DNA of 64,000 nucleotides from contig JBAMDO010000580.1 in assembly GCA_037074765.1 (NCBI GenBank), positions 248,001-312,000 on the forward strand, read 5' to 3'. This document shows positions 52,601 through 64,000 of the stretch, piece by piece (position 1 is the first letter of the stretch; every line of letters starts with the position of its first letter). A program made the translations under genes and the position numbers. The notes below the pieces were generated by a model. It made no database searches, had not been told where the DNA came from, and saw only the letters and a program-made list of their open reading frames with translations. This stretch comes from Mansonella perstans. Taxonomy: Eukaryota > Nematoda > Chromadorea > Rhabditida > Onchocercidae.

Positions 52601-55600
52601 CTAGCTTTTCCATGTTTCCCTCTTGAATTTGCTAAACAATTTTTGACTATTTTTCTTGTAAAGGATCATTTATTGTTGTTATTTGCAATTTTGATAGGTG
52701 ATTGTAACTGTTGGAAATAAAAACATGTAAAATAAACCATCTGGCAGTGTTTTGGTAATACAAGCGTCAGAAAATACTCCGGGACCATCCGGATAAACAG
52801 CGCGCATCCGGAATACGTACTCTGTGTCTGGTTCAAGTAATCCATCAATCTTATAATACAGCTTATCACCATCTTTTTCCGTTATTGGGATCATACTCCT
52901 AGAAGCAAAAAGCACATGAAATTTATGTAAAAGTGAAGCCGGTTTACCACTGCTTTCAAAATTGGTTGGCCAAAAAGCATCAAGATGACTTATTTAGGGA
53001 AGAGAAGTTATAACACACCGACAGGAAATAAGCTATCCCTTACTACTCAAAACTTATCTACCATTTATAAATCACCTTATCGTTATACAACTGTTATTAG
53101 TCCTGAACTGTTGCATTGCTACAATAATTCACTTTTATTAGTCCTAAAGTATACTTCTTGACGATAAAATAATGCAAAAACAAGCCCAAGTTATTAATTG
53201 GAAAGTACCAGAAAAATAATCATTGTTTCTAAATGTACTGTAATTGCTTCTATTTGCAGCTGCATTCATCTTATCAACTTATATATTGCATAATTCAATC
53301 GTCATTGAAAGGTCAGATCTTACAATCCATGTCATCAGTTTGATTTCGAATATCTTCAGTACATAGTCACATAGTACCTAATTTATCTTTTCTCAGTTGA
53401 AAAGCATACCAGTCATCGATGCTAGCTAAATCGTCTTCCCAGATTTTAGCGTCTGCTTTAATGTAATACAGTTCATATCCAATTGGTAGTTGCTCGCTAG
53501 TAGTTGGTCTATGCCATTCAACATTTGCCGATCGCTGACCTTCTGGTTCAACTTTTAAGTCAAGCGGTGGACCTTCTCGAGCTAAATTAAAAACAAATGT
53601 AATAATTTATTTTGGGACGACTTCATGCCTTCCTAATTCTATATTTGAAGTTTTTTTGTAAACCTAAATATTCAGATACTAATTTAAGGCTTAATTAATT
53701 TTAAATCGAGCAGTTGGGCCGTTCACTAGGAGATGAGATGTACTTGATAAGTTTACAACATATATGGTATTAAAAGCAGTTGAGTATTCCTTTTTCCGTT
53801 TTTCCAGAAGTTATCAGAACGTGAAATCAAACCACGAGACATCGTTCGGATCGTATGTTGTTCAGAATAAGGTCCGGGTCCATCCTGATTAACAGCTTGT
53901 AGTACTACCGCAAAAGCAGTATCTGGTTCAACAAAATCTGTTAAGTCGGCCCTCTGCAGCACTCCCGTCAAAGGTTCACTATCTTTATGAAATGTCATCC
54001 ACTCAGTTATTGGTTTTTTCGGAATTTGTCCCATTTGATAAATTATATTCTAAAAGCAAGCAAAAATGAGTATTCTTTTCAAGAAATTAGTGTTGGGATG
54101 GCAACAAATAGTTACAATGTGTTGCTTAACCACAAAACTTAATTTCCTTTTCAACTGTTTATCCGAAGTTTCGCAAAAAGAGCCGAACCTGATCATCCAG
54201 TGGAGTGTAATAAATGATATAACGAGTGATATTTCCATTGGGTATTGTTGGTGGATCCCAATCAATATGAATTGTACGCGGTCTTACCGAACTCAAGCGA
54301 ATGTTACTTGGTGCATTCCCAGGACCTAAATCTTGGAATCACGATCGCTCTATTTAATAGCAAGATGGAATAGAACTTTCAAATTCTTTAATGTGAAGAA
54401 AATGCTATAAGAATTGAAAATAAAAATAGCAAGATTGTTTTGATGCCACAATTCATTCCGTAACTACTAAAATCAAAGCAGTAAGGAATCATTAAAACAA
54501 ACCAGTAACGAAAATTTCAAACGGAGTTTCAGCCCGTCCACCCACATTCTCTGCAACACATTTTGCTTTTATCGTCTCTTTCACATCTTGTAATCTTAAT
54601 ATCGGTCCATCACTGAGAAGCTGGAAAAAATGCTTTTAAAAAACAGATCATGAAAACTGGCAGTAAAATAAAATGTTGAAAATTTTGACAAACTATATCA
54701 TTAACTTGTATTTTGTTAATGAAAAACTTTGTATAAGATTCAGGTAAACACCGCAGGGTTTTTAATTTTGTTTTGAAATTAATTCCAAAGAATAAAAACA
54801 TCGAATACAAAGTAATAAAAACATCGAATACAAAGAGCAATTCTCTGTGAACTAAGTTTGTTCTTAATTTTTCTTAAATTTACCTAATTTTTTTTTTAAG
54901 ATCCTAAGAGCGACAAAAAATTTATATTCCTTTTTATGTAGCAATATATGAGATCTTCTAAGCTTTTCAAATTTTAGTGAAATGCCTTACCGCAGTGTGA
55001 TTTTCGCTATTTTGGAATTGAATTTTAAAGAAATAAAAAGGAGTTGAAAAAAATAATGAAAAAAAAATGTGTCATTTGCCTGCTCATCTTTATCAACCCA
55101 GAAAATTGTCGGGGCGGGAAATCCGCTTGACGAACAGCCAACAGTATAATCGCTACCAGCTGGTACACGTACCACGTTATCTGGTACATCAACGTTTATT
55201 TGTGGTTTTTCCGCGGGTATGACTAGAACGTGTTTCGCATGATTAATGAAATGATTCAAGTTCAATTATGCAAAGAATGGAATGAACGTATGATGTAATC
55301 GAAATCGCTTAATTCCGAGTCCGAAAAGTATGTGAAAAGTGTCCGAAAAGTAACAAAGAAATTTGAGAAACAAATAGAATCCGAAGAATCAAAAAGCTTC
55401 AAGTTGAAAAATTCCACAGCTTTCGATTTATTTTCCTTCAAACTTGACTGTCCTTGTTTGAAACTTTCTATTTTGTATTTCCATTAACTTCATTTAACTA
55501 ATACTAATAACTGAAACACAAACTTCCATCTCCTGTCTGAAAAACGATTGGCTCGGACGCTGGGCTATCGATTTCACCACGAGCTGTTACCTACAACGAA

Positions 55601-58600
55601 TCAAACATGAATATCTTTTATTAAAGTTTCTTTTTTAATAAGACATGCTTGCTCATTTGATGAAGAATTGCAATATTTGCGAGTTTCAATTATACAAGTC
55701 AAAAACGCTCTAACTTTGATTGAATACTTCGTGTCGGGCCTGAAATGCTCGCCACCGATGGGAATGCTAACTGAAAAGTCATCATCTGGTTCCGTCCAGA
55801 GCATTTCTTTCCATTGAGCATCGTCACTCAGTGGATCATCTTTTGTGTAGTGAACAACGAATTCCTAAATGTGCTGACATTACCATGTTTGGATTTCATT
55901 ATCAAATCAGATTTTCTAAATTGATAATAATTGTGCAACGTATGGAAGCGATCAGTGCACTTAATTTAAAATAAGCAATTTACTATTGTAATCGACAGTG
56001 CCAAGAAAGTTGAAAACAGCTTTAAACCAATGATATATTATACTACTGATTATTACTGCACGAACCTTGATGGGTTTTTCTGGATCTTCGGGATCTCTCG
56101 GTGCATTAAACTGGATAGCAACAGTATTATTTCCATGGACTTTTACATCAAATGGTTCAACAGCAGCAGGCGCTAAATTGAAATTTTCATAGCAAGCTTT
56201 TAAATACTTGTTCAGATTTCCTCTCATCAGAAAAATTTGAGAGTTTAAGCAAAAGTTTTGCTGAAGAAACCTAGTGGTAGCGTTGTTAGTTTGACTGGAT
56301 CGGACAAAACACCCGATCCACGATCACTGATCGCTTGCAATCGAATCGCATAATTAGTTTTTGGTTTTAATCCAGTAAGACGATATTTTTGTGGTTCCTC
56401 AGCTGATACTTGCACTGTTTCCCAGGCACGTGGAAGAGTTTCTCCTGTGAAGCAAAAATAATAACTGCCCTTCATAAATCTTGAATTTGAAATTTCTAAC
56501 CGAAATTAGATAAATTTCTCGTCCCAAATCTTATAGATTAGACAACAAGAACAATTTCATTTGCCGTCAGTTAATCATTTAATGTAAATATTTCGTTTGA
56601 ATCATTAACAATTTTGATTCAACTTTTAAAAAGAGATAAAACGTAGTCCTGTTATATTTATATATTTTTGATTTATATATGAACTAAGATCGTAGAATCT
56701 TGCATCATGAAGTGCTAATGAATAATGATAACATTGCTTAAAAATAAAGATTGAATATTACGCAGTCTTTAAAAGCGAAAGTAATTCATTACCAACCATC
56801 GAAAACTTCTCCATAATGAATAACATAACCAGTGATTTTTCCATTCGGACTATCCGGCGTTGTCCACTCTATGTTTGCTTCTTGATTTTCTAGAGGAAAG
56901 GCGACAATCTCGTTTGGCGGAGTTCCAGGTCCTAAAACGATCAAAAGTTAAATTAAAGAAAAATACATGGGAACAAGCTCAATATCAACGATTCAGTTTA
57001 CGAAATTTGAAGAACAACGAAGTTCTGTTTTCAAGCTTTACGCTTGCATTCTTATTTTCAACAATCTAAATCACTTTATATGCTGAAAAAACAAAATATG
57101 TGAAAAAATAACCAGCTACAAGTATTTGTAACACTTCTTGGACTTGTCCAGCGTTGTTTTCAGCCTTGCAAGTTGCAGCTTCATCCTTCCGGAGATCAGT
57201 TAACTGAAGAATTGGTCCTCGTACCACATCGCTAGCATTTGTACCGATAATCCAAATAATGTTAGGTGGAGGTATTCCCGTAGCAGTGCATCGTACAGAT
57301 ATTGAACCATGCGGTGCTACGATAGCTGGGTTATCAGGCGGCTCCAAAGTTATTACCGGGGGTATTTCTGAAGCAGATATACCAAATGAAATTTTTTTCT
57401 GTACAAACGATGGAATTTGAGCTATAATATTTATCCAGATTTCCAAATTTCTTATTTGGACAAAATTTATAAAAATGTTGCAGTCAAAAAAGGTATAAAA
57501 TAACACTCTAGCAGCTTGACCTCCACTTTCGGTTCTAATTGTTATAGGCTCGCTTGCTGGACCTTCCGACAGGTCGTTAGTTGCGGATACACGAATCCGG
57601 TACAAGTGATTGGGCAGAATATCGTAGATATCTTTATTCAAGCGTAAAGTTCCAAAATTGTCGTCACTTTGAACAACAATTTTATCCCACTGTTTGTAAG
57701 CATCATCTGGTGTTTGATGTTCATCCAATGGAGTGAAGTAAACCGTGTAAGCCTACAAACCGAAGATTTTTAATTAATATGTTTTCATACAAATAATTTT
57801 ATTCCGGTGAAGTCCTGTTGGTTCCTCCAACATATTAATCAATGTCGTACTCTAACGGTTCAAACAAACTTACTTGAATAGGACCATTGGGGATAGCTGG
57901 TCCTGTCCAAGATAAATTCATGGTGTTATCCTGCTCTAGTGTTATTAGCACATCCTTGGGAGTATCGATTGGTGCTGAAATCGGATTTGTCAATGTATTG
58001 AACTCCGAATTATTGCAAAAAGAATATAAAATTTTTCTGCAGTAAGTTTAACTAAACAGTGAGTGTTTCTTGAAAATCCCTTGCCGCGTTTTCTGCGGTG
58101 ATAAAAACGATAAAAAAATGAAAAAGTAATCTGGTCGAAAACAATGTACCGCCACTAACTGTTTCGAATGGAACGATATCAGATTGTAAGCCTTCGCCCT
58201 CCTGGCCGACTGCTGCGATTCTTACATAATACGGTGTTTCTGGCTGCAATTTACCATGTTCCAGTACCAGATGTGGCGCTTCACTCGATTCAACGTCATA
58301 GATATCCCATTTATCGATCGGTTCACTTGGATCGGATGTCAAATATACTTTATATTTCTAAGGAAAGATCAAAATAATTTTTCTAAAAATCGATGACAGG
58401 AAATTCTTTTCGAATATTATAAAAAATAAAGAAATTTTATTCAATTATCTCGTTTTAATAAGTTTGTAAACTAATCTTCTCCAAAAGGAAGTTAAATTTC
58501 GCCATTTAGCAGCTGTACTGTAGCACGGGAAAATTTGTAGTTTGAGAAAAATTCCGTCCGTAACAAAATTTAAATTACAATGATCTCTAACAATCACTTC

Positions 58601-61600
58601 GATTTTGCAAATATATTAAATGAATTATAACATGAAATCACACGAACTAAAATGGGTCCATTAGGATATTTCGGTTCTTGCCACGATATTGTAACGCGAT
58701 TATCCGGATCAATAATTGCTTGAATATTTTCTGGTGCGCTGCCTGGTTCTGAAATATTTTCTATTCTATTATCCTATCGATTCAGCAGTTGCACAGCAAT
58801 ATTTGTCAACACTTTAAATCCTAACATGAAAGACTAAAATTTCTTTCAAATTTCTCGAAACACTCGAGATAGGTATGGAAAAACACACTGAGGACATTAA
58901 AAATATGCCGGTCGTTCACGATTCCATCGGCATTTCGAGCACTGCACATTAATACACGCTTAGTAGCTGTGTTAGTGTTAACATCCAGCGAATGGTACCG
59001 ATGTGCTTCTTGTGGATCCGAATAAGCTGGGATTGGTATTGGTTCCTATAACAGCTCTTCATAATTCTAGTTTTTATTTATTTGAACGCAAAGCTTTCAT
59101 AAATCATACAGAAATGACATGATGCAAATATTACTAAGATTTGTATTTCTTTAATTGTCATATTCATTTTATATTAGGACAGTCAAGATTATGACTGTAA
59201 GGCTGAAAATGTACTATTCATTAACTTATCTACTTAAAAAATCTAACTAGTATGTGTTGTGCTGATTGTAAAAGCAACAAATGTATATTAGAGTAATTAT
59301 AAATGTACCTGCCCGCTTTCGGTTTCGTTAAATGGAAGCCAAGTATATGAAATTTGAGGTGCTGGTCTTCCTTTGGCATCACATTTAAATATAATTGTCT
59401 TTAACGGCTCTACTACTGTTATCGTATCACCTTCCTCTATTTTAGGATCTAATATGACCAACTTTACAGAAAGTGAAACTGCTGAAAAATGAATACATAT
59501 AACAACATACTGCAAAAACATCTATTACATTTATCTTAACCATATTTATATTAATTAATTTCCTTCTTTTTTCCTAAATTTTTCTAAATCTTTTTTTTCC
59601 TAAATCGAATTTTCCTAAATCGCACTGATTTCTCACAGCCTGAACACAAAATTTGATAAAAAAATCATAAGTATCTTAAATTCTTACAATTTGCATACAA
59701 GATTAAACTGATACTTGAAATTTTACATATGAAAAAAGCTAACGTTTTTTGCCAGTAGTAACATCATATGCTTCTGATATGATACCAGGACCATCCTTGG
59801 TAACAGCTTGTATCCGTACGTTGTATGGAGTATCCTCATCTGCTGGTATATTTGCCTCCAGATGATCACCCTCTACAGTTATCTTCGCCCAATCCTCCAA
59901 CGCATCGTCTGGATTTTTCGTATAGTAAATAATATAATGCTGAAATTTTTAGTTTACTGGACTATTTAAATTTCGACTGTTCAAAATAAGGCAGTCTAAC
60001 GTGTTGATTCTTCATTGATCGATGTACACTCGCTTAACGTACTGATCTTCGATCAACTGATCTACCACGTCTTGCAAATTCTTTTATAAAATTTTCCAAA
60101 AGTTCATGCTTATACAGAGACACATGATTTTAAAAAAGAACTACATTTCTTGATTTATTTTTGTTTTACCAAAGGCATGATTTTTTCGCTGTAAATTTTT
60201 TGAAAACTGAAGTGAAAGGTTATATTCTTACTGTAATCTTCCCATTTGGATATTTTGGAGGATTCCAAGAAACTTTAAAGTCGTTTGTAAATGCAACTGT
60301 TGAGATGTCGCGAGGTGGACTTCCAGGTCCAAGAATTTTCACTTCAACACGCTTTTCATCCGAACCTATAAAGAGAAAATATGTTGATAATACTAATGAA
60401 AAGTAATTTTTTTTCGAAATATTTCGGCCATTTGTATTTATCCTAAATCAAACATCACACAAAGATTGTAATATCAAAGAGATTTTCGGGAATTCTTAAA
60501 AAATGCACTACAAAACAACAAACCATGAGAATTGACAGCCTGGCATGTGATCACTCCTGCCCGATTTGTCTTCTCAGCAATTAGTTTGCTCTTAGATCGA
60601 TCTTGAGCATCCGCCGGTGTAACATCATAAATGCGAAATTCATTCTGCAAAATTTACTGCCTATATGATGCCAGAATTCGATGCACACTGTATTAATTGA
60701 GGAAAGGCATCACCACTGATCATTGTATCAGCTTTCATGTATCACTATGACAATGCATAGTAAATGCACAGTGACAAGAGATACGCGATTAAATCGTTGT
60801 ACCATAATAAGATTTTGCAGTAAATGTTTTTAAAATAATGGAAATTCAAAAACTAACTTTTCCATCTTCAACCAAACTACCGATCCAAAGCCATAATATC
60901 TTTGGTTTTGGTACACCAATTGCTTCACATTCAAAAACAAGTTCCTCATTGCTTGGATATTTCACCACGCTTTCAGAAGGAGTGATCGTTACAGTTGGCG
61001 GTCGAGCTATAATTCAAAAATTAAATCTCCTTTCTATTTAATACTTTGCTGTTTCATTTATTTTTTATTTTTATTACTCGAAAATAACAAAAATTGATAA
61101 GCAGAACAAATGGATCACAAACCCGCAAGCCAAGTAGTTAGAGTAAATTGATTGCTAAAAAGGCCAGGACCCAATTCATTGTGTGCTCGTATTTTGAATG
61201 TATAATCTCTTTTTTCTTTCAAATTCGGTACCCGCAAGGAATGCGTATCTGCATTTCCAGCTTTTACAACTTCCCATTGTTCGTCTGGTAAGTTCGGATT
61301 GTCTGTGTATAGTATCTGCAATCTTTACTTATTTGTTTAACACTTCAAATTAAATAGGAAGCATAAACAGCTAATATTTGTCATTTGGAAATCAGATTCG
61401 AATGTTAGTTCTATTACCAAAGGTTATCATTTCCTAAAAACTTTTATACATTGTCATAAAAATACTGACATCATAATCCTTCAGCGGTCCATTTGTGATT
61501 CGCGGTGGTTCCCATTGCAAATCAACATTATTACCATGAATTTGATAACGTATTCGCTCGGGAGATGTTGGTCCTGTATCAGAACTAATTAAGCATAATA

Positions 61601-64000
61601 CAAGTACAACATTCACTAGTATTTAACACGCAAGTATTCTCTCGAACTTCATGCGTCAACTGAAAAATAATCTGTTACCAGTTACAATAACTTGTATTCG
61701 TTTTGTTGTTCGACCAGCCTCATTTTCAGCAACACATGAAAAATTTGTGCTTTCATATAAACCGCCATGTTCCATTGTTATAAATTTTTTCCTTTGCGGT
61801 TTATTGATTGGTCGAGCTCTATAAATTGGGCTAATCATATAGATTTCTCGGCTGAATTAAGAATTAAAACTTCTACGCAATGCCTTGCTTTGAAGTTTTG
61901 AAAGCAGTGATTGTCTCGTTTTCTCTACAACTTAATAATTTTTCCTGAAGAATAGTAAAAAGATTGAGATCTTTATCGGTTTTATTTCATTTCAACCATC
62001 TTCAAAATAATAGATATACCTCGTATACCAAGCAATTTTAGGTGACGGGTCTCCACGTGTTACATTGCAACTGATACTGAATCGCTGCAGCGGACTAACG
62101 TATATCGCGTCAGCTTCTTGAATGAATAACTGTGGTCGTACTGCTGAAATTCAAATATACATATATTTTATCTAATTTTAAATTTCCATTTTCATTCTTT
62201 TTTGAAAACAGCGAATAGTTTGATTCAACTGATTACTGAAGCTTATCATCTTGATCATCAAATCAGTTATAAAATATCACACAACAATAGTTAACATCAT
62301 CATTAGCATTCTGAAGGAGATAAATCACGCTAATCATCTAACTCTTCCTCTTTTTTCATTTAGTATTCATATCTGACCAGAATGCTAGATAGGGGAAAAG
62401 CTGAACAGAAATTGCTTGGCTTTTATAAATTGACAGTGGTAAGAAATCAGAGAAAGACTCGATGATAATCTAGAGTTTAGCACCCAAATTTTGAAAGTTT
62501 CACTTTCCTTAAATTCTTAATTGTTTCAGTTGTCTAATCCGATACGTTTTTTCAATTTACCTGGTCTGCGTGTGTTAAGCGAAACTGGATTCGAGAGACG
62601 TCCTGGGCCTAGATTATCATTTGCACGCAATCGGATGAAATACTGTGTATTTGGTCGAAGGTCCTTGATCGTTACCTCACGATTTGGTTCTATATAAAAG
62701 CAAGAATTATACTGAACTTTTTTGAGGCAAAGCTTTTAAAAGTTGGTAATCTCTATTCCTCTCTTTCCAATAATCTCTATCATTTGGTAATTTCTACTGC
62801 AGGCAAACTTACGAGCTGATATGTTTAATGGTCTGACATGTTCATATCTTTCATTTTATACTGATGTATTTAACACAACTTCAACTTGCCTTCTACATTT
62901 ATTTTCTTCCAGTTTTTGATTGGTTGATTGCCATTACTTGTATAATAAATTGTATATGAAGTAACCGGTCGATTCACAATTACTGGTGGATCCCATCGCA
63001 CATAAACTGATGAATGGCCAGCGTCTATACCGCGAACTATTGGCGCTGACCCAGGACCTATATTAACAAATTGTCAACTGAACCGCAGTAATGCGTGAAA
63101 TATACCGTAGATATCGCCCAAGTAAACATGGTAAATCAAGCGTACCAAGAAAGAATATGCAAAGAAAGCAAGAGAAAAATTGTACTGCGGAAATTACTGT
63201 TTTAGGCGGAAACAGTTTCTAGAATACGCTATCGCACGGTGTTCAAATGGCGAGAATTATTTGTCAGAGTAAAATAAAAATTTCAAAAGATGATATGATG
63301 GAATTTATTTGATTCGGAGTTTGTGTCACCTTTACAACTTAGGGAGCTGTTCAGAAAATGAAATCTGTTACAGTGCCGAATTTTGTACCATCATGGCAGA
63401 CCATTGTAAATTGACAAAATTATTTGATAGAATTATTGACAAATGACCCTACCAGTGACAACAATTTCGATTGTACGTTCCGTCTTCCCGAGCGAATTAT
63501 TGGCATGACAAGTGAACTGAGTGTTTTTGTACAGCTCTTTGATGATCAGAATTTGCTCACTTCGAACGGTTCCCGGTTTTACTGGTACAATATCAACTGT
63601 CTCATCACCACTACAAAAAAAGAAAAACAGTGCGATTGCAATACCTTGGAGCAATTAGCTAAATTTCTATTTCCTAAGAAAATTCAAGCAAGCTGAGAAA
63701 CATTTTTTATGAGATAAGCTTAGGAAGCGGTCGAGCTAATGTTTTTTTTCTTTACAGGAAACAAATAAAACTAGAATTTTTGAATGTCAACAGCAAGAAT
63801 GGATATGCATTTCCCTTGTGAAGAGTACATTCATTAAATAACTGGATAAACTTTGTTTTCAGTTGTATTGTTTTCGAAATTTTAAGACAAATTACCGTTG
63901 CCAGAATATCTGCGGAAACGGATGTGAAACTGCAGAGCATGTAATGTTTAGGTTTCCACCTGGCGTTATTTCATATGGTGCTGCCGGTTCAATATAAATC
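28652..64000 (-). CDS. dig-1: DIG-1 / mesocentin-type giant matrix protein, 5'-partial
   Basis: C. elegans DIG-1 is a giant secreted basement-membrane protein that keeps neurons and tissues in place. Exons (5' to 3'): >64000-63896, 63610-63453, 63057-62890, 62689-62561, 62143-62020, 61851-61679, 61573-61470, 61315-61123, 61006-60858, 60644-60524, 60365-60232, 59939-59744, 59481-59309, 59045-58889, 58748-58648, 58357-58150, 57974-57874, 57752-57521, 57367-57113, 56931-56797, 56444-56271, 56172-56066, 55864-55715, 55590-55524, 55222-55080, 54620-54503, 54325-54189, 54049-53833, 53581-53410, 52898-52738, 52496-52327, 51786-51654, 51315-51212, 51104-50912, 50661-50573, 50334-50209, 50073-50004, 49854-49700, 49385-41479, 41313-39541, 39423-39248, 36243-35835, 35669-35471, 35347-35157, 34889-34688, 34428-34318, 34179-34037, 33669-33472, 33214-32915, 32697-32553, 32389-32214, 32025-31903, 31783-31661, 31424-31279, 31031-30934, 30653-30443, 30292-30056, 29658-29402, 28744-28652. 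All phases agree, giving about 6272 residues with no internal stop. Identity rests on the Ig/FN3 + EGF + repeat + VWA order known for DIG-1. The N terminus is outside; the last exon is the least certain. Confidence 0.88.
29402..31031 (-). other. dig-1 C-terminal FN3 and cysteine-rich EGF region
   Basis: Exons 31031-30934 and 30653-30443 make one fibronectin-III fold ([13 protein letters not shown] ... [13 protein letters not shown] ... YTVCVETL). Exon 30292-30056 is a Cys-rich segment (PCQCVC ... GECRCS ... GRCPSGYFF). Its end joins exon 29658-29402 to give a calcium-binding EGF start ([17 protein letters not shown], then CACPYGMM). The downstream tail is short, so this EGF module is near the C terminus. 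Confidence 0.85.
30889..30912. repeat. Poly(A) run, 24 nt
   Basis: A homopolymer in the dig-1 intron just downstream of the exon ending at 30934; on the coding strand it is poly(T). Confidence 0.9.
31279..35669 (-). other. Three von Willebrand A-like domains of DIG-1 (third to fifth)
   Basis: Domain 3 is built by exons 35669-35471, 35347-35157 and 34889-34688 ([12 protein letters not shown] ... VHVGVMKYG ... [11 protein letters not shown] ... AHIFMVDVG). A short linker exon, 34428-34318, leads into domain 4 from exons 34179-34037, 33669-33472 and 33214-32915 ([12 protein letters not shown] ... [10 protein letters not shown] ... [12 protein letters not shown] ... VSIFVLVV). Domain 5 uses exons 32697-32553, 32389-32214, 32025-31903, 31783-31661 and 31424-31279 ([12 protein letters not shown] ... 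[13 protein letters not shown] ... YGIVAISI). The strand order and the late Asp-Gly or Asn-Gly position fit the VWA fold, but none has the full DxSxS metal site. Confidence 0.85.
36260..38880 (-). pseudogene. Relic repeat-coding DNA inside a dig-1 intron
   Basis: This lies in the 3.0-kb intron between exons 39423-39248 and 36243-35835. Read on the minus strand, it gives DIG-1 repeat motifs in pieces: [13 protein letters not shown] near 38800-38760, an open fragment 38394-38131 with STDNSGK and [21 protein letters not shown] near 37290-37230, and [18 protein letters not shown] near 36475-36422. The pieces are in different frames and interrupted by stops. The flanking exons join in phase without it. 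It is best read as former coding repeats that were pseudogenised and retained as intron. Confidence 0.8.
39248..41313 (-). other. DIG-1: end of first VWA, repeat linker, second VWA
   Basis: The 1.77-kb exon 41313-39541 begins with the C-terminal half of VWA domain 1 ([17 protein letters not shown]). It then carries about 330 residues of diverged repeat ([21 protein letters not shown] and similar), then VWA domain 2 ([13 protein letters not shown] ... KVDVISYG ... KLIVHIF), completed by exon 39423-39248 ([13 protein letters not shown]). The last exon leaves through a GTTAGC donor just before a stop, then the 3.0-kb relic intron follows. Confidence 0.82.
43581..44912 (-). repeat. In-frame 666-bp tandem duplication (222 residues x 2)
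   Basis: Copy 1 is 44912-44247 and copy 2 is 44246-43581 on the minus strand. Each runs from [15 protein letters not shown] to GWPLDKEGR. The copies differ only at scattered positions, such as KEGR/KKGR, PVIG/PIIG, SSGS/SNGS and DREL/DGEL. The join is visible as [14 protein letters not shown], where the normal continuation after copy 2 is KEGRPLPTD. Confidence 0.95.
47712..49286 (-). repeat. Three tandem 525-bp copies in the repeat exon
   Basis: Copies begin at 49286, 48761 and 48236 ([12 protein letters not shown]) and are exactly 525 bp apart, so 175 residues and in frame. They are nearly identical; differences include [23 protein letters not shown] versus [15 protein letters not shown], and [13 protein letters not shown] versus [17 protein letters not shown]. 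The similarity at DNA level, including silent sites, implies a recent expansion or ongoing conversion. Confidence 0.96.
49700..49854 (-). other. DIG-1 EGF-like exon before the repeat tract
   Basis: Phase 1 to phase 0 exon with [18 protein letters not shown], then [20 protein letters not shown], six Cys in EGF spacing, then a Glu-rich linker ([10 protein letters not shown]). It separates the Ig/FN3 array from the repeat exon. Confidence 0.85.
50004..64000 (-). other. DIG-1 alternating Ig and fibronectin-III array
   Basis: Domains from N to C, by exon pairs: Ig 64000-63453; FN3 63057-62561; Ig 62143-61679; FN3 61573-61123; Ig 61006-60524; FN3 60365-59744; Ig 59481-58889; FN3 58748-58150; FN3 57974-57521; Ig 57367-57113; FN3 56931-56271; FN3 56172-55524; Ig 55222-54503; FN3 54325-53833; FN3 53581-52738; Ig 52496-51654; a diverged FN3-like pair 51315-50912; FN3 50661-50004. 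Ig domains show the paired Cys and Trp (for example [15 protein letters not shown] ... [11 protein letters not shown]). FN3 domains show SW/QW and a Tyr before the turn (RYIIYYTP). Nearly every domain starts and ends in phase 1 with one phase-0 or phase-2 intron inside, the pattern expected of shuffled modules. Confidence 0.9.
51886..51905. repeat. (CA)10 microsatellite
   Basis: Ten CA dinucleotides in a dig-1 intron, followed by an AT/AC-rich tract up to about 51930. Confidence 0.9.

Noticed and set aside
1..64000. tRNA, rRNA, CRISPR, operon-like bacterial features and a spliced-leader gene.
   Set aside because: No cloverleaf, rRNA-like tract, spacer array or SL1-like 22-mer was seen. The DNA is clearly intron-rich nuclear eukaryotic.

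Overview
This window is nuclear DNA from a nematode, most likely a filarial or other spirurid worm. The DNA is AT-rich, genes are split by many short introns with nematode-style acceptors (TTTCAG or similar), and there is a giant DIG-1/mesocentin-type gene. The clade is an inference from gene content and composition; I could not search a database.

Layout from left to right: (1) a possible first exon of a leftward gene at 102-302; (2) a rightward F-box gene, 556-4336, 11 exons, 558 codons; (3) a convergent gap with a perfect 15-bp inverted repeat; (4) a leftward RILP-like (RH1/RH2) gene, 10148-5793, 7 exons, 354 codons; (5) a 4.1-kb gap holding a decayed copy of part of the RILP-like gene; (6) a complete leftward TAF1 gene, 26831-14257, 42 exons, 1812 codons; (7) a 1.8-kb gap; (8) the 3' part of a very large leftward gene, from beyond 64000 to 28652, 59 exons here and about 6270 codons, which I identify as the dig-1 (mesocentin) orthologue. 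Every exon junction was checked for reading phase by hand, and each model stays open from end to end.

The dig-1 product runs, N to C in this window: an alternating Ig/fibronectin-III array (64000-50004), one EGF-like module, a single 7.9-kb exon of short LPT(D/N)xxG repeats, five von Willebrand A-like domains with more repeat linkers between the first three, a fibronectin-III domain, a cysteine-rich EGF-type region and a short tail. The repeat exon shows two fresh in-frame tandem amplifications (3 x 525 bp and 2 x 666 bp). A 3-kb intron next to it carries the same repeat motif broken by stops and frameshifts, so the repeat tract seems to expand at one end and decay at the other.

Other notable points: four introns (two in TAF1, two in dig-1) need GC rather than GT donors, and none of the five VWA-like domains keeps an intact DxSxS metal site. 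TAF1 is core transcription machinery, RILP-like proteins link Rab GTPases to membrane traffic, F-box proteins choose ubiquitination targets, and DIG-1 is a basement-membrane protein. Nothing in the sequence suggests these neighbours work as a unit.
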